DNA of 64,000 nt from Siderastrea siderea (GCA_964030785.1 OZ034970.1:1422911-1486910), one strand, 5' to 3'; shown: positions 45,022 through 56,518, numbered from the stretch's first letter. The notes: generated from the sequence alone by a model not told the origin. A program made the numbers and translations.

Positions 45022-45337
45022 GTAAGGACCTCCCCCGGTGCCTGATTTGGACTTTGGACTCTGAGCCTGCGGTTTTCCCACCCTGGTCTGCGGTTTCCCA
45101 CCCCAAACCACGTGACTTTTGGTCACGTCACTTCCGGTTGCCATGACGTCACTTCCGGTTCAGTCCCCATGACTTCCGTGCGCCATGTTGGATGACGTAA
45201 CCATTCACTTCAAGTTGACCTTTGACCCCTGGTTGTCATGTGACCCTCTCTCCACCAATCAGAAGTCAGAAAAAGTCAAGGAGGTGTGTATGCAAATTAC
45301 CGTGGGAAATTTCTCTATCTGGGCCCATATTACTACT
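45022..45337 (-). repeat. Right terminal inverted repeat
   Basis: 316 bp, complementary to 17583-17919. It has three ACTTCCG words (45130, 45151, 45172), TGACGTCA at 45144 and CACGTG at 45109, fewer CGGAAGT copies than the left arm. It ends TATTACTACT, followed by CATTTA. Confidence 0.92.
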
Positions 45338-45343
45338 CATTTA
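45338..45343. repeat. Right target-site duplication of the Maverick (CATTTA)
   Basis: Identical to the six bases at 17577-17582. Together they date the two ends to one integration event. Confidence 0.9.
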
Positions 45344-45399
45344 TTAGGGCCGATTTCAACGGTACAATTTTTGCTTACAACTGTTGTTTGCCACTAATG

Positions 45400-47913
45400 A
45401 TCAGTCCGGATTGTCCCGATATATCGGGACAGCAATGACGTCATGAAGCTATTGTTCGCAAGGAAAATGGCGGCCGTTTTTCAAAAGTCACACGCACACA
45501 AAGAAATTTATTGTTTCCAGTCTCTCACAGCGTTCATCCAGGACTTTCAGCGGGCAAGAGACAAGAAGAAGCATCGGTTGCCATTTTGGAAGTTGCGATA
45601 TTTATATCTTTGGATTTTGCTTGTATTAATCGACGATGTAGTTACGATTTTTGCGGTCAGATTTTAAGGTACGTAAAGAATAAGCGTTATTTTGTAGCAT
45701 TCACCCACTTTTTATTGAACTGGTTTTATTTTTTACTAGTTCTAGTGTTGTTAAAGCTTCATTGTGCAAAATTTCACGAGTGTAAGCAACGTCGATTTTA
45801 TGTAAGGTGTCTTTGAATATGAGGCTTTACGAGTGTAGACAAACCGCTGCTGTCGTAATGCTTGTGTACTGCGTCGTTCCTTTGTGTTAACGGGAATCGT
45901 TTTCATTTTTATCTCTCTTATAAAGTACATGGAAGAGCACACGCGATTGCTTGAGGCACTTTGCCGAATTTGTGGAGTTAAACTGAAAGGGAAAGAAAGG
46001 AAAGCAGAAGTCCTCAAATATGCGAATGAAATCCGTGAAATTTGGGAAGTGTCTGTGCTGGTTGATTCACCCAATGTGCATCCCAAATACACTGATTTGC
46101 ATGAAATGCAGAGTGAAATGCAGCAACAAAGATTACCTTGCTGGAAGGAACAAATGAGGCCCCCACTCTCTAGATATAAAATTTTCTTTAATTTTTTTTT
46201 GGAGTTTAAGAAACCCTCTCTCGCTCTTTATGTGTGGGCGGCGAGGGGGATATTGTGGAGATTTTCTGTAACTAAAAATTGTGATTGGTTTATAGCCATT
46301 TAACATTAAATGAAATGGAGACAGGAAGTGATTATTTTATTTGGTAGTGTAAAACTTTCTTTATAGATTGTAAACGTCATTTCAGCAGGGAATGGAACTT
46401 TGCGTGATTTGTTTAGACATTTTGGGAGATTTGAAATGACCTTATGTGCTACCTAAGCAGAAAGAAGATTAAGCAAGTTAGGAAAAATAGGCGGTAAGCA
46501 TTTCTCATTTTTCCAAAATTCCACGTCTGTTCACCAATTCGCAGATTGATTACTTAATTACAATGTTTACTTTGTCATCACTGAAGAAACTTGCAAGTCA
46601 CCAGTTCATACATGTTCATACAAGAATCTGTTTCGAGCAAAGTTTTCCCAGATGAAACAGATCAACTCCCAAGTGAAGTCCAGTATATCTCAATCTGACC
46701 ATTGATCATTTTGTGGTCTGCTCAAATTACTGGGTGATGTTTATTCCAACCCACACCTGTTGACAGCCTCTTGAAAATTTCATTGTGTAGTACTGCAGGA
46801 TATTTTTGTGTCACATTTTGCTTTGGAGAAGCTGTAAATCAATTCAAAACACTGTGTGACTTGTAAAAATAACCTGTAATTGCAACACAAAAAAGCCATC
46901 TAAGAGTAAGCAATTCATTATCCATGGCACTTGGCAGATCTTCTTTTCTGCTGTGATCAGTTGGGGGGGTCATGTACAGAAAACCAATATTCACCACTTT
47001 TCATTATTGGGAAATATGTCTCATCATAGTGCTCAGAGGATGTTTAATACCAAATAGGTAGCTCAACTTTAGCTTAGTGAAATCAAATGATAAACAGATG
47101 GAGAATGAACTGCGTGTCTTAAGTACACATAGAATAAAAGTTATATTTAAATATCCCCTTGCAAGACCTTATGTACGTGTGCAGGTTGCAATTTCTTTGT
47201 AAACAAAGCTACTTAAAATGAGTGGACTATTGGAAAATTATGAGCCCTTTGGAAATGCCACAAATAATGAATGTTTTGCCGGCATAAATTGTTTATTTCA
47301 TGCCAAGGTAGAACAAACGCATCGTTCGAGTCAATATCCAACCAACTATAAATGCCAGAAGAAATTTTGATTGCAAGTCATGAAATAGATGTCTTGATGT
47401 ACTGGTATGTATAAACAATAAGACGAACAAGAAAAGATCGACGATCGACAGAAGGCTTATATATATTTTTGATACATTTTCTTGTTGCAAAACGCATCAG
47501 TTACATCTTTAAGAATAAACTCGGTTCCACGAAAGTAATATTTTATTGCTTACCCGGCTATTTGTCTGCTTTTCAATAAAACTTTAATCGAAATGAGATT
47601 TTTAATCCGCGTGCAAATTTTTTCGCTCCCATGGACGTCCTTTGTGTTGGATTTATGCGGTAAATGTGGATTTGAAAATACTGGGCTTGCTCAAAAGATA
47701 CGGTTGAGCGATAAAATAACTTCGAATTCTCAAAATATTCCTCACAAGTAGCATAACAAGACCTCGGGAAATCATCACTCAGTTCTGCCTTCATCTGCCA
47801 TTTTGAAAATGGACGCTTGTTTTGATACATGATCCGTGAATCAAAAGTCGGCTTCTCATTGGCTTAGAGGTCAGTCGGCCCTGTCCTTAAATATCGGGAT
47901 ATCCTGGACTGAT
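45400..47913. repeat. Possible transposon with ~36-bp inverted ends
   Basis: The left end ATCAGTCCGGATTGTCCCGATAT and the right end (complement) ATCAGTCCAGGATATCCCGATAT match with small gaps. A perfect 18-bp palindrome GTCCCGATATATCGGGAC stands at 45414-45431 in the left end. Inside there is one fair + strand frame (45932-46303). No transposase is seen and no target duplication is obvious. Confidence 0.4.
45932..46303 (+). CDS. Short frame with zinc-finger-like start, possible gene fragment
   Basis: From an ATG at 45932 the frame reads HTRLLEALCRICGVKLKGKE and then VDSPNVHPKYTD. A C-x-x-C followed about 35 residues later by His-Pro resembles the first half of a treble-clef-like element found in some cnidarian transposon-linked proteins; the second Cys pair is missing. 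The C-terminal half looks non-coding. Could be a first exon or a decayed fragment. Confidence 0.3.
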   Translation, partial: EEHTRLLEALCRICGVKLKGKERKAEVLKYANEIREIWEVSVLVDSPNVHPKYTDLHEMQSEMQQQRLPCWKEQMRPPLSRYKIFFNFFLEFKKPSLALYVWAARGILWRFSVTKNCDWFIAI

Positions 47914-48359
47914 GATCACGTTATATGTATTCAACACCAATCTAGTCATCTAAATCAGATGTACAACATCTTCATGACAGTTACACACAACAAGAAAAAT
48001 ACAGTAGGATTTTGAAACATGTTTAAAAACCTACAACAATTGTAGCCACAATCAAAATGTTAGAATGACGAGATGGTTTACGATTTGTGCTTGGCGCAAG
48101 CAGCACGCACTAAAAAAGTTGCATACAACAGTCGTAAGCAAAGATTGTACCACCTAAATCAGTCTTCATAAAACCGGTTAGTTTGAAAGCTCCTTCAGTA
48201 CTTTTCCCAGCCCCCTAAAAAGTGAAAGCAATCAACTGCCCCAATCGCTCGACAGGTGGACCAAACCAGCGAAATTCAGCGTAAAAGACTACATGTTATT
48301 ACTCTTATTTTACTATCATTTTAGTCTTTTTCTGTATTTACCTAGGCAATCACCAGGCC
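47914..48359. other. Intergenic, nothing recognised
   Basis: AT-rich DNA with no convincing frame on either strand and no RNA gene that I can fold by eye. Confidence 0.4.
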
Positions 48360-48501
48360 CCAGTTGTTCAAGGGCTCGATAACTTCATCCACTGGATAAA
48401 TCACCATCCAGTGGATAAAATGTATTGGTTGGAGTGCATTTTATCTGCTGTCCAGATAGTGATTTATCCATTGGATAAATTTATCCAACCTTTGAACAAC
48501 T
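48360..48501. mobile_element. Palindromic MITE (TTATCCA type)
   Basis: Inverted ends AGTTGTTCAAGG and (complement) AGTTGTTCAAAGG, with ATCCACTGGATAAAT words repeated inside in both orientations. About 142 bp, non-coding. Confidence 0.6.
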
Positions 48502-48535
48502 AGTGCCAGTTTCCTATTTTATTTGCTAATTATTT

Positions 48536-48648
48536 AACAATTATCCTGCGAAATCGCGCGGAATATCACCTGATACTTAGCCGACGAGGCTGTAGGCCGA
48601 GTTGGCTAAATCAGGGGATATTCCGCAAGATTGAGCAGGATAATTGTT
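48536..48648. mobile_element. Palindromic MITE
   Basis: Inverted arms of about 40 bp: AACAATTATCCTGCG at the left and its imperfect complement ending GCAGGATAATTGTT at the right, with GGAATATCACCTGAT/ATCAGGGGATATTCC inside. Non-coding, 113 bp. Confidence 0.6.
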
Positions 48649-50796
48649 TTATTATTCAACAAATTCCCATCGCCTACCATTTTCAGAACGAGAAAAACTA
48701 CGGCTCTATGATGAAAACGCTAAAAGCTAGCAACACAAGCTTAATAAAAATCAAAACAGAACTTCAATAAATCGAAGTTTACTACCGTTCACTTAAAAAG
48801 ACTTATTTACAAACTCATGTTTGGAAATGACAAGACAAAGGAAAAAAATATTGCTACCTTACCGAGAATAAGGCCTCTTTCTGTGAATTAAAAGCTTTTC
48901 AACTTTAGTCTTTACAACTTTCCGTGAGCAAGTGTGCTGCTTCGTTCGCAATAGCATTTTCTTGGTTGAGTTCTCACTATGAAAACTCCAAGTCAACCTC
49001 TGGATATCTTTGTGAACTGAAGCAAATACTTGTTGACTTTTTGAGAGCACTTAATGGTGGAAAGTTTCTTCCAGCGAGTTAAAATGTACGGAGAACACTG
49101 CTAAAACTGCCTCGCTTTTCAAAATGGCCGCCAAACAAGCAATGAAAGAAAATCTGCAGTGCACTTCCAAATATGGTCATTTACGTATATCGCAGGATAT
49201 CTGTCATGTAGGATGTCAGATATTGAGGGCTTCCTTACCATAATGGGCATAGTGACAATTTGTTGAATAATAATAACTGATATCGTGTAGTTAATTTAAC
49301 GTCAATTTGGACTCTGCAGACATAGTGACTGTAGGCCGTTCCTTTGATGATTTAGTTTAACAATTAATACAGGCCTTTCAAAGGGTAAAAGTGGCATGCA
49401 ACACTACCCCAAACAATGGCACCACAGGGCATTCTAAAAAGCAACATGAATGAGCAACTGAAATTCAACAGTGACACAACAACAACCAGAAGAGAGAGCA
49501 GCACTGAAATTTTGGCTGTTGTAGACATTAAGGTGATTCCATTGGTAAATATGTTTAGAACATTTCAAAAATGCAATAAAAAATAGGGGTCACCGTGCTT
49601 GTTTTTGCACAAAATTGACAGCCATTAATAGCAACTATAGGACCCGCAAGGTTTTCCTGAGAAACCCTTACTAGTAATCAGAAATGAGAACTGTCACTGC
49701 TTTGAAAAGTCATTGCTTGATTGACATATTGAAGCAGTTCAACAAAATAGACATTTATCTTGCATTGTACACTATTTTACTTGAACAGATATGAAAATAT
49801 TTAAGATTTGCTGTATACGTACATACCCTCTGTACCTAAAGATGTGTTCTTTTTGGCATTTAAATAAATATATCTCAAAGCAGAATTTTTAACTTTTCTT
49901 AAAATCGCGATATATTGTACTCAACCGTGGGCCATTTCAATTTATGTATTAAAAATGGGGGTCACCAAGCTCGTTTAGGAGAAAAAGACCATTTATTTCT
50001 CTGAACAGCTCAGCTTTCATAGAAAACCTATCAAGTTCCAAAGGTGCCCATTACTGGTGTGCGTGCTAATCATGCAAAAAGTGATGCACAGAAAGGATGC
50101 GTAATGCAATTGAATTGAATGACCTTACCACCGTTTTCACTACTACGCGACTTTTCTTTTCAAAACACCTCTGAGCACTTTGCAATATGCTTCTAGTCCA
50201 GGAAAGATAACGCGATTTGGTACCGTAAGGTCAAAATGCTTGCAACAGAATTTTTATTTTCAGGGACGTTTTCGTTAAGGACTCCAGATAAACATATTAA
50301 AAGCAACGCATACAGCTCTATGCAAGATTTCACCGGCGTCGCTTATAACACTAGCGAGCAACACGTAGAAGCTTCAGATATTTGACAAAAGAGAGACTGG
50401 AAGGATACAGAGTAACTAGGAACTCCTTTTCCAAGGATGATACCTCACTAAGAAGCATAGTATCAGGAGTTGTAGCACACGAATCTGTAAATGTTGATCG
50501 TTTTTAGAAACGTGTAAATATTGAGTAAACTTAAATTTTTAGTTTTATTTTCCCACACGACCCCACAAGCTGTAAGCTAAAATATTTATCGTGTTTAAAT
50601 AAATGTTATATGTCTATCTATGGGCCTTGAGTTAAAGACGAAGCTTGCTTAAAAAGACGATCAACAAACGCTGTAGCTGTACACTCTAATCTTGTGAACA
50701 CACTCACTGTAAAGAAAGACGTTTTCCTGCGAACCAAACAGAACAAACAACGTTTCATCAATATGCTGAGTGAGAAGTAAAAGGAGGCGGGGTGTG
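48649..50796. other. Long non-coding stretch
   Basis: AT-rich, with scattered A/T runs and no convincing coding frame. A 64-bp word at 50127-50190 (containing AGCACTTTGCAATATGC at its end) is the near-perfect complement of 53370-53435, outside the foldback element there, so a dispersed repeat is present. Confidence 0.5.
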
Positions 50797-51638
50797 ACAC
50801 CATTCATGCTGCAGGCGATGCTGATTTCTTGATAGGTCAGTCTTTGGTCTCTGTATCTGCTACCAGAGACACTGTCGTCATTGCAGATGACACAGACATT
50901 TTAATTTTACTCTGCCACCAAGGAAACAACTCCAAAAAGAAAATTTTCTTCAAACCACAGCCGAAACGAGGGTCCGCGCAAGGCAAGGTTTGGGACATCC
51001 AGGCTACTTGTTCTGTGCTCGGGTCAAACCTCTGCAGGCATCTTCTATTTCTACACGCGTTGCTGGGATGTGGTTCCACGTCACGGTTGTTTAGTATTGG
51101 AAAGGCCGTCGGTCTTAAGAAGAGATCACAGTTGTAACAGCATGCCGAAGTATTTTATCATGGCAATTCGTTGAAAAAAGAAGATTTTATCAAAGCAAGA
51201 GAACGCGCATTGGTAGAGGTGTATGGCGGCAAGGTGAGCGACAGTTTGAAGGCCTTTCGATATTGACGATTTTGCGAAACGACAGCTAAAAGCACAACCG
51301 CAGTCAAAGTGAAGTCCTTGCCTCCGACGTCTCCGAAATTTCATTCCCTTCGCGTTTATTACCAGGTTCAACTTTGGACTTGAAATCAAGAGCTTCAACC
51401 GTGTGACTTGGGATGGAAAGAAACAGATGGTACTCTAATTCCGGTAATGACCGACAAACCTCCTGCACGGGAAACTCTCCTCCGAGTTATCAGATGTAAC
51501 TGCAAGGTGGACTGTAACACGGCTCGCTGCAGTTGCAGAAAGCACGGACTTGACTGTTCACTTGCCTGTGGAGAGTGTCGTGGAAGTGTTTGTTTCAATC
51601 CACGTTCTGACAGATCCAGATAGCGATACAGAGGACGT
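50797..51638 (+). pseudogene. Decayed PIN-like/CXC-domain gene of a repetitive family
   Basis: The first part reads IHAAGDADFLIGQSLVS, VVIADDTDILILLCH, LFLHALLGCGSTSRLFSIGK, the pattern of a large cnidarian/fish gene family with an Asp-rich nuclease-like (PIN/FEN-like) region. After a stop at 51135 and further breaks around 51240-51400, the last part (51400-51620) reads WKETDGTLIPVMTDKPPA and then a tesmin/TSO1-like CXC domain (CNCKVDCNTARCSCRKHGL, CSLACGECRG). Several stops and frame changes make it non-functional. These genes are usually linked with mobile elements. Confidence 0.6.
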
Positions 51639-52253
51639 CGGGTCAAATGCCTTATTGCTTAACTTCAGTACTGTTAACCTAAAAAGGTACCGATAGATAA
51701 TCAGGTGATGCTATATGTTTGAGACATTAATTTAAAGTCACAAGAAATGAGGATAACTTTGAAAACTGTTCAGCCCAACAGCATTTCACAAACATATATC
51801 GCAATCTGTTTTAATCTTCTTCACTTTTAGCCATCCGTGCCTTCTTTTGTATTTGCTGTGTTATATTTCACCGAATTTGATGGACATTTCCCATGCATCC
51901 CATGCATGAATTTGGCTAAAATCCGTGACGCACTTCCTTTAAACATTTTTTTTGTTGAATATTTGTTGGAAAACGGTCCATGATAGAACCTAAATGTACA
52001 CTTTACTTTACCGTCCTTTGTTTTTACATGTTAAGTGAAACTGAAAGTGGTAAATGTCTTGATGAGACTGTTTTCAGTGGCTAATTAGCATAAAAACATG
52101 GCAGTCGTCAACACGTGGATTTTTTCGCATTTCCCATGAGTTGATTTTTGTTGACTTTTAGTATGTTAACATACATGCCTCAAAAGCAAACAATGTAAAA
52201 ATAAAAATTATGTTGCAAGCATTTTCATCTCCTGGCATAACTTTATTGGACTA
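51639..52253. other. Intergenic, nothing recognised
   Basis: AT-rich sequence between the decayed CXC gene and the foldback element. No coding frame or RNA gene seen. Confidence 0.4.
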
Positions 52254-53369
52254 TTCCGTCAATCATACCTTATATGGGAAGTGTGTGATGTTACCGCAAT
52301 TGAATTGAGCTCGAAAGAATAATGATGGCGCCAAATTATCCCTTAAATTTGCGCTGGCGAGTCATATATTGACTAGTAAGAGGCTTTAGAGTCGTTGATG
52401 TTGCAAGAATACTTCACATTTGGTAGATATTTGTAAAGAAATTTCGTCATTTCTTCAGAATTAAATACCCGCCCGGTGAATTATCCTAGGCGGCAGATGG
52501 TAAGCGATCTGATTCATCTATAAATAGCAACTGTTCTCGGTGAAATTTAGCGATGACCCACGACGATACATCGCCCTATTTCACTTATCACGTTCTTTGG
52601 TAATCACAGTGAGCTATAACGAAGAAGTTAACATGAGACTGTGCTAAAATATTTTCCTTGATATTTCCCCGTTCCCACTTTAATTTTATAAATAACGATT
52701 TTTCAGATTTTTCTTGCTAGCCTGTCACAGCGTTAACATTCACGTAGAACAATAAACGTGATAAAGCGCTTATGCTTTGTTTTTCATTCCATTCCTCGGG
52801 TGATCCATTCCTTGGGTGATAGGTGACTAGAATTGACATCGTTTCTTGCAAAAACAATCCAACAAGTCCTACGTACGTTTCTTCAGCTTTCTTCTTGTCA
52901 AACCCATTTTCTTCACGAATCGGTTGATCGCACGCCGATCATGATTCGTTTTCCCGTTGCATACTCCATCCACTCCTGAATTTCGTCCTCGTACACTTCG
53001 GGATATTGCCAGATTTATACTCGTGGTGAATAACATGTCGTATGCTATTTTCAGGTCAGAAAAGCTAGAATTTTTACTTCACACTTCGGTTTAACTTATT
53101 CACGAGAATAAACGCAAGCTTACCATCCACCGCATAGGATAATCCACCGAGCGGGTATTTATTTCTGAAGAAATGTCGAAATTTCTTTACAAATATCTAC
53201 CAAACGTGAAGTATTCTTGCAACATCAACGACTCTAAAGCCTCTTACTAGTCAATATATGACTCACCAGCGCAAGTTTACGGGATAATTTGGCGCTATCT
53301 TTATTCCTTCGAGCTCAATTCAATTGCGGTAATATCACACACTTTCCATATAAGGTATGATTGACGGAA
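52254..53369. mobile_element. Foldback element with ~252-bp inverted arms
   Basis: The left arm (52254-52506) begins TTCCGTCAATCATACC and the right arm (53118-53369) is its complement with scattered changes; ~610 bp of non-coding DNA separates them. Total 1,116 bp. No transposase, so non-autonomous. The 6,287-bp tandem duplication starts inside it at 52586, so the second unit carries only its right part (to 59656). Confidence 0.8.
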
Positions 53370-53656
53370 GCGTATTGCAAAGTGCTCAGAGGTGTTTTGA
53401 AAAGAGAAGTCGCGTAGTAGTGAAAATGGTGGTAATAAATGCCAGAGTTTTTGTTAATTTTTGCTGGACCAATAATAATATCGAGACAGGGAGGCTAAAC
53501 AAGCATTACTCAAAAGAGGTAGCTTCTTTTTTAAGCATAGGAAAGCATCAATATAAAATTTGTGGCGGGGCTAGTATCGTTTGGCATATGAAGGAAAGCA
53601 TTCACTGTTTCTCAAAGACGGACATATCAATACTTAGAAGGATGTGACAAGGCAAC

Positions 53657-55230
53657 ATGGCAAACCCCCTTAACCCTTTAACCCCTGATATATAATGAGT
53701 ATTCTCCTAACTGTTCTCCATACACTTCTTTTGGAAACTAGTAAGGAGGATTTGTCTAAATATCAAAACACCTCACCCTTGGTGATCACATTCGTTATTC
53801 TCATCACTTGAATGTTTGACCAAGTAGTGATAATGTAAAGAGACATTTTATTTTTGTCACTTCACTAACACCTCCCTTACACTGTTAGATCCGAGTTTAC
53901 ATTCCAGGTTGGTAGGTATTTTTTATCACAGCTTCCACTCATAAGCAGGTGTTTTAATCTATAACTCTTTCCGTTTGGGAGAAATCTAAAGTGCAAGGTC
54001 ACCGACATTTCACTCGATTGAAGAAGATGGAGAAACAACATTAACGTAGTTAGAGATGTAGAGAGTGAAAAAAAATCTGAAAGGTATCCATTTTGGCTCG
54101 GCTGGGTGGCTGATCAGTCGACTTAGCGCTTTAATAAAATTAAGCCTAATTATGTAATAGATGATATTTAGTGAAGGTCACAAGCTCGAAGGGTCGTTGG
54201 CTCGCCAATTAATGACAAGCAACCAAGCCAGCTTGACAGTATACCAGAAAAGTGGCCCTGTATTCTTAAGGTTAGCCTCGGTTTAAATTAAAATCATATC
54301 TTGAAAGGATTCGTCAAAAACAAACATTAAACAACTTCTCCCATCCGTTCATGTTTATCGTGATCGGCCGCCATCTTGTAACCCACTCTGCTGAGTGGCC
54401 ACTCCACATTCTACTTCGGGGGCTGGCCGCCTGGGACCTTTTCCCGCCTTGCACTGGGATCTTATTGGGGAGGACGGGGTGGGGGAAGACCCCTCGCGAC
54501 ATATCTGGGGTTGTTGCTAAGGGAATTTTGCGGATGGTATTTTGTCATACGCTGTTTTCCAGTGTTTTGTGCCACTAGATTGATGAAATGTACGAGGATG
54601 AACACCTGAATTTTAAAAATCAACATGGGTACACTACGTACGTCCCCAACCACGCGTTAGCCCGTGAGGAAAAAAATCCCTAGATGTCATGGGGTAGAGT
54701 TCCAATTATTTTTTTCCGCTCAGTCTACACGCATTCGTCTCTTATTGCCACTTGTTAACTGTAGATAAGAACTAGACTGTCGAAAAGTGCATTTTAAACT
54801 TGAATGTGTAGTTTACTTTTGAAAACAATTATACTTCATCAGCTGTCAAGGCCTTTTGTCAAGATCTGTATTATTATTGATGTTATTATTACTATTATAT
54901 ATAAATGTCAGGTACTTGAGTTTTTTGGCTCCCTGCAGATTGCGTTATTCAATCCAATCCAATCTTTTGAAACTGGTGAGCGTTGAATAACTGGAGCAAA
55001 TTATCAACAAATCTATTAATATCCTAAGTCTAACATCTGGGTCAGGCGAGGATTAGCTATGACCCGATCGTCTACTCTGGGTGGATGGCTCATGCATATA
55101 TCTCGTGGTTAATATTATATTTCATGAATACCATCAGTATCATCTGCAAGTCTTAAGCAACCAAATGTGGCTATTCTTCCCTTTCAACATACAACCTCCA
55201 TTTACAATTGTCTTCATTTAGACATACGAA
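53657..55230. other. Non-coding part of duplicated unit
   Basis: Holds the dispersed TTAACCCCTGATATATAATG repeat (53672-53880) and AT-rich DNA. The frames at 54314-54653 overlap one another on both strands and match nothing; a GCCGCCATCTTG word occurs at 54366. Confidence 0.4.
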
Positions 55231-55438
55231 ATGGCTATACCCCCAGAATCTGAAGTGAGCCGTTACAGGAAAATATCTTGACTTTTTAGAGGGAAGAGCT
55301 TCAAAGACAGTTCATTTTCCTGGGTTGTATGTGTTTGCTCAGCGGTTTGTAATGCTGTTAACCTGGGGTTTGCGCTCAGCTTTGGCGTTCTGTTTCCCGA
55401 GCTGATGCAATATTTTGATGAGACAAGAGAAAAAACAG
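55231..55438 (+). pseudogene. SLC16-like exon 1 paralogue, nonsense codon
   Basis: 69 codons closely matching exon 1 at 517-721, with the same phase-1 donor (G|GTCAGT). The Trp codon of KISW is TGA here (55279-55281). The nearby sequence before it does not offer another start. Either a pseudo-exon from a partial gene duplication or the first exon of a second, silenced transporter; no further transporter exon appears in the window. Confidence 0.75.
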
Positions 55439-56103
55439 GTCAGTAATAATAATTATTCTAAAATATGGCTAATCTCGATTACTCGTGACAAGTTACGTAA
55501 CTCAAGAGTATGGCTTAAACTTCTTGGATTCCAGTAGACGCTAGCTGAATTTCTCATGAGCACATTTTGTTCTGTCAGGATATTACCACTGATGGACTAC
55601 TTTATCCTAAATGCTGTGGAGTAGTTTGTTTACGCGAGTTATAGCAAAGAGATCTTACTCTCATGTCGTGTTTTAGTTCCACAAGTATAAGCTTGGGGTG
55701 ACAAATGTGTGCTCAGTCAAAATAGGGCGATTAATGTCAAAAAAGGCGATTTATATTCGAAGTAAATTTTATAATGCTTTAGGGACAGATATTGTGGCAA
55801 GTTACTCAGAAAAAGGGAGCAGTTATCGGAAGGCAAACTGGTACTCGAGGAAATAAGTTCAATCACTTCACTTTCTTATTCTTATTCAGGCCTGAATATT
55901 GCCCATTAATTAGAATACACTCAGTGCTGCTTGAATGTAAATTTTAAAGCGCAAAATATCAATCTTAGCTTTTGGAGCTGACTGTTAGTTTCTCTGCAAA
56001 CTGATCAGTTTTTCCTGGCAATTTTCATAGAGCGCGATCTATTCAAATGAAGCGATAAAGAATTCTTTACTTACCTCTTACTTCATAAATGTGTAGAGGA
56101 AAT

Positions 56104-56305
56104 GACGTTTATGACATCTTATTCACAAGTTAAGCCTTATTAGAATTGTAAGACGGCAAAATATCATCCAGCCTCAGCTAAACGACCTCGGTCTTGGGGT
56201 GGATTTTTGTCTAGATTTTCGACCACTCTCACGACAAAATGGAATAAAATTAGTAAATTAAAATTCTAATAAGGCTTAACTTGTGAATAAGATGTCATAA
56301 ACGTC
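56104..56305. repeat. Perfect 44-bp inverted repeat
   Basis: Arms 56104-56147 and 56262-56305 are exactly complementary (GACGTTTATGACATCTTATT...), with a 114-bp centre. Likely a MITE or a recent palindrome. Unlike most inverted repeats here it has no mismatch. Confidence 0.85.
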
Positions 56306-56518
56306 AGAACTTGGCCGTTTTAAAAAGTACATTACCAGAATTTTTTTTATAAAGGTTACGTCAACAACGGAATCAATACGCCATTATCTCGCCCGTTCTT
56401 TCGTTCCTAGCCCCGCTACATTAATATTTATTTTCGTGAGTGGTTAACTGTTATCCAATCTTGCAAAACATATTAAGCTATTTTCTAAATATTTAACGGT
56501 TTTGGCCAATTGCACGGT

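Larger units (their letters stand above)
17583..45337. mobile_element. Complete Maverick/Polinton (adintovirus-like) element, decayed
   Basis: A 27,755-bp element (about 20.7 kb without the nested retrotransposon) bounded by inverted repeats starting AGTAGTAATATGGGCCC and by the duplication CATTTA. It carries the defining set: protein-primed polymerase B, retroviral-type integrase, FtsK/HerA-type packaging ATPase, adenovirus-type protease, double-jelly-roll capsid and penton-like proteins. These genes replicate, integrate and package such elements as virions. The internal DNA is visibly richer in G+C than the flanks. Most core genes carry a frameshift or nonsense codon, so this copy should not be functional unless those are sequencing errors. 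Confidence 0.94.

Noticed and set aside
17577..45343. CRISPR array or prokaryotic prophage
   Set aside because: Repeats are not spaced at regular short intervals, and genes have eukaryotic promoters; the flanks carry introns.
52254..53435. One larger inverted repeat joining 50127-50190 and 53370-53435 to the foldback element
   Set aside because: The 64-bp match continues differently on each side and the foldback arms end exactly at 53369, so they are separate repeats.
54314..54653. Opposed 62-75-residue frames at 54.3-54.6 kb and 60.6-60.9 kb
   Set aside because: Short, overlapping on both strands, no family; conservation between the two sites is explained by the tandem duplication.
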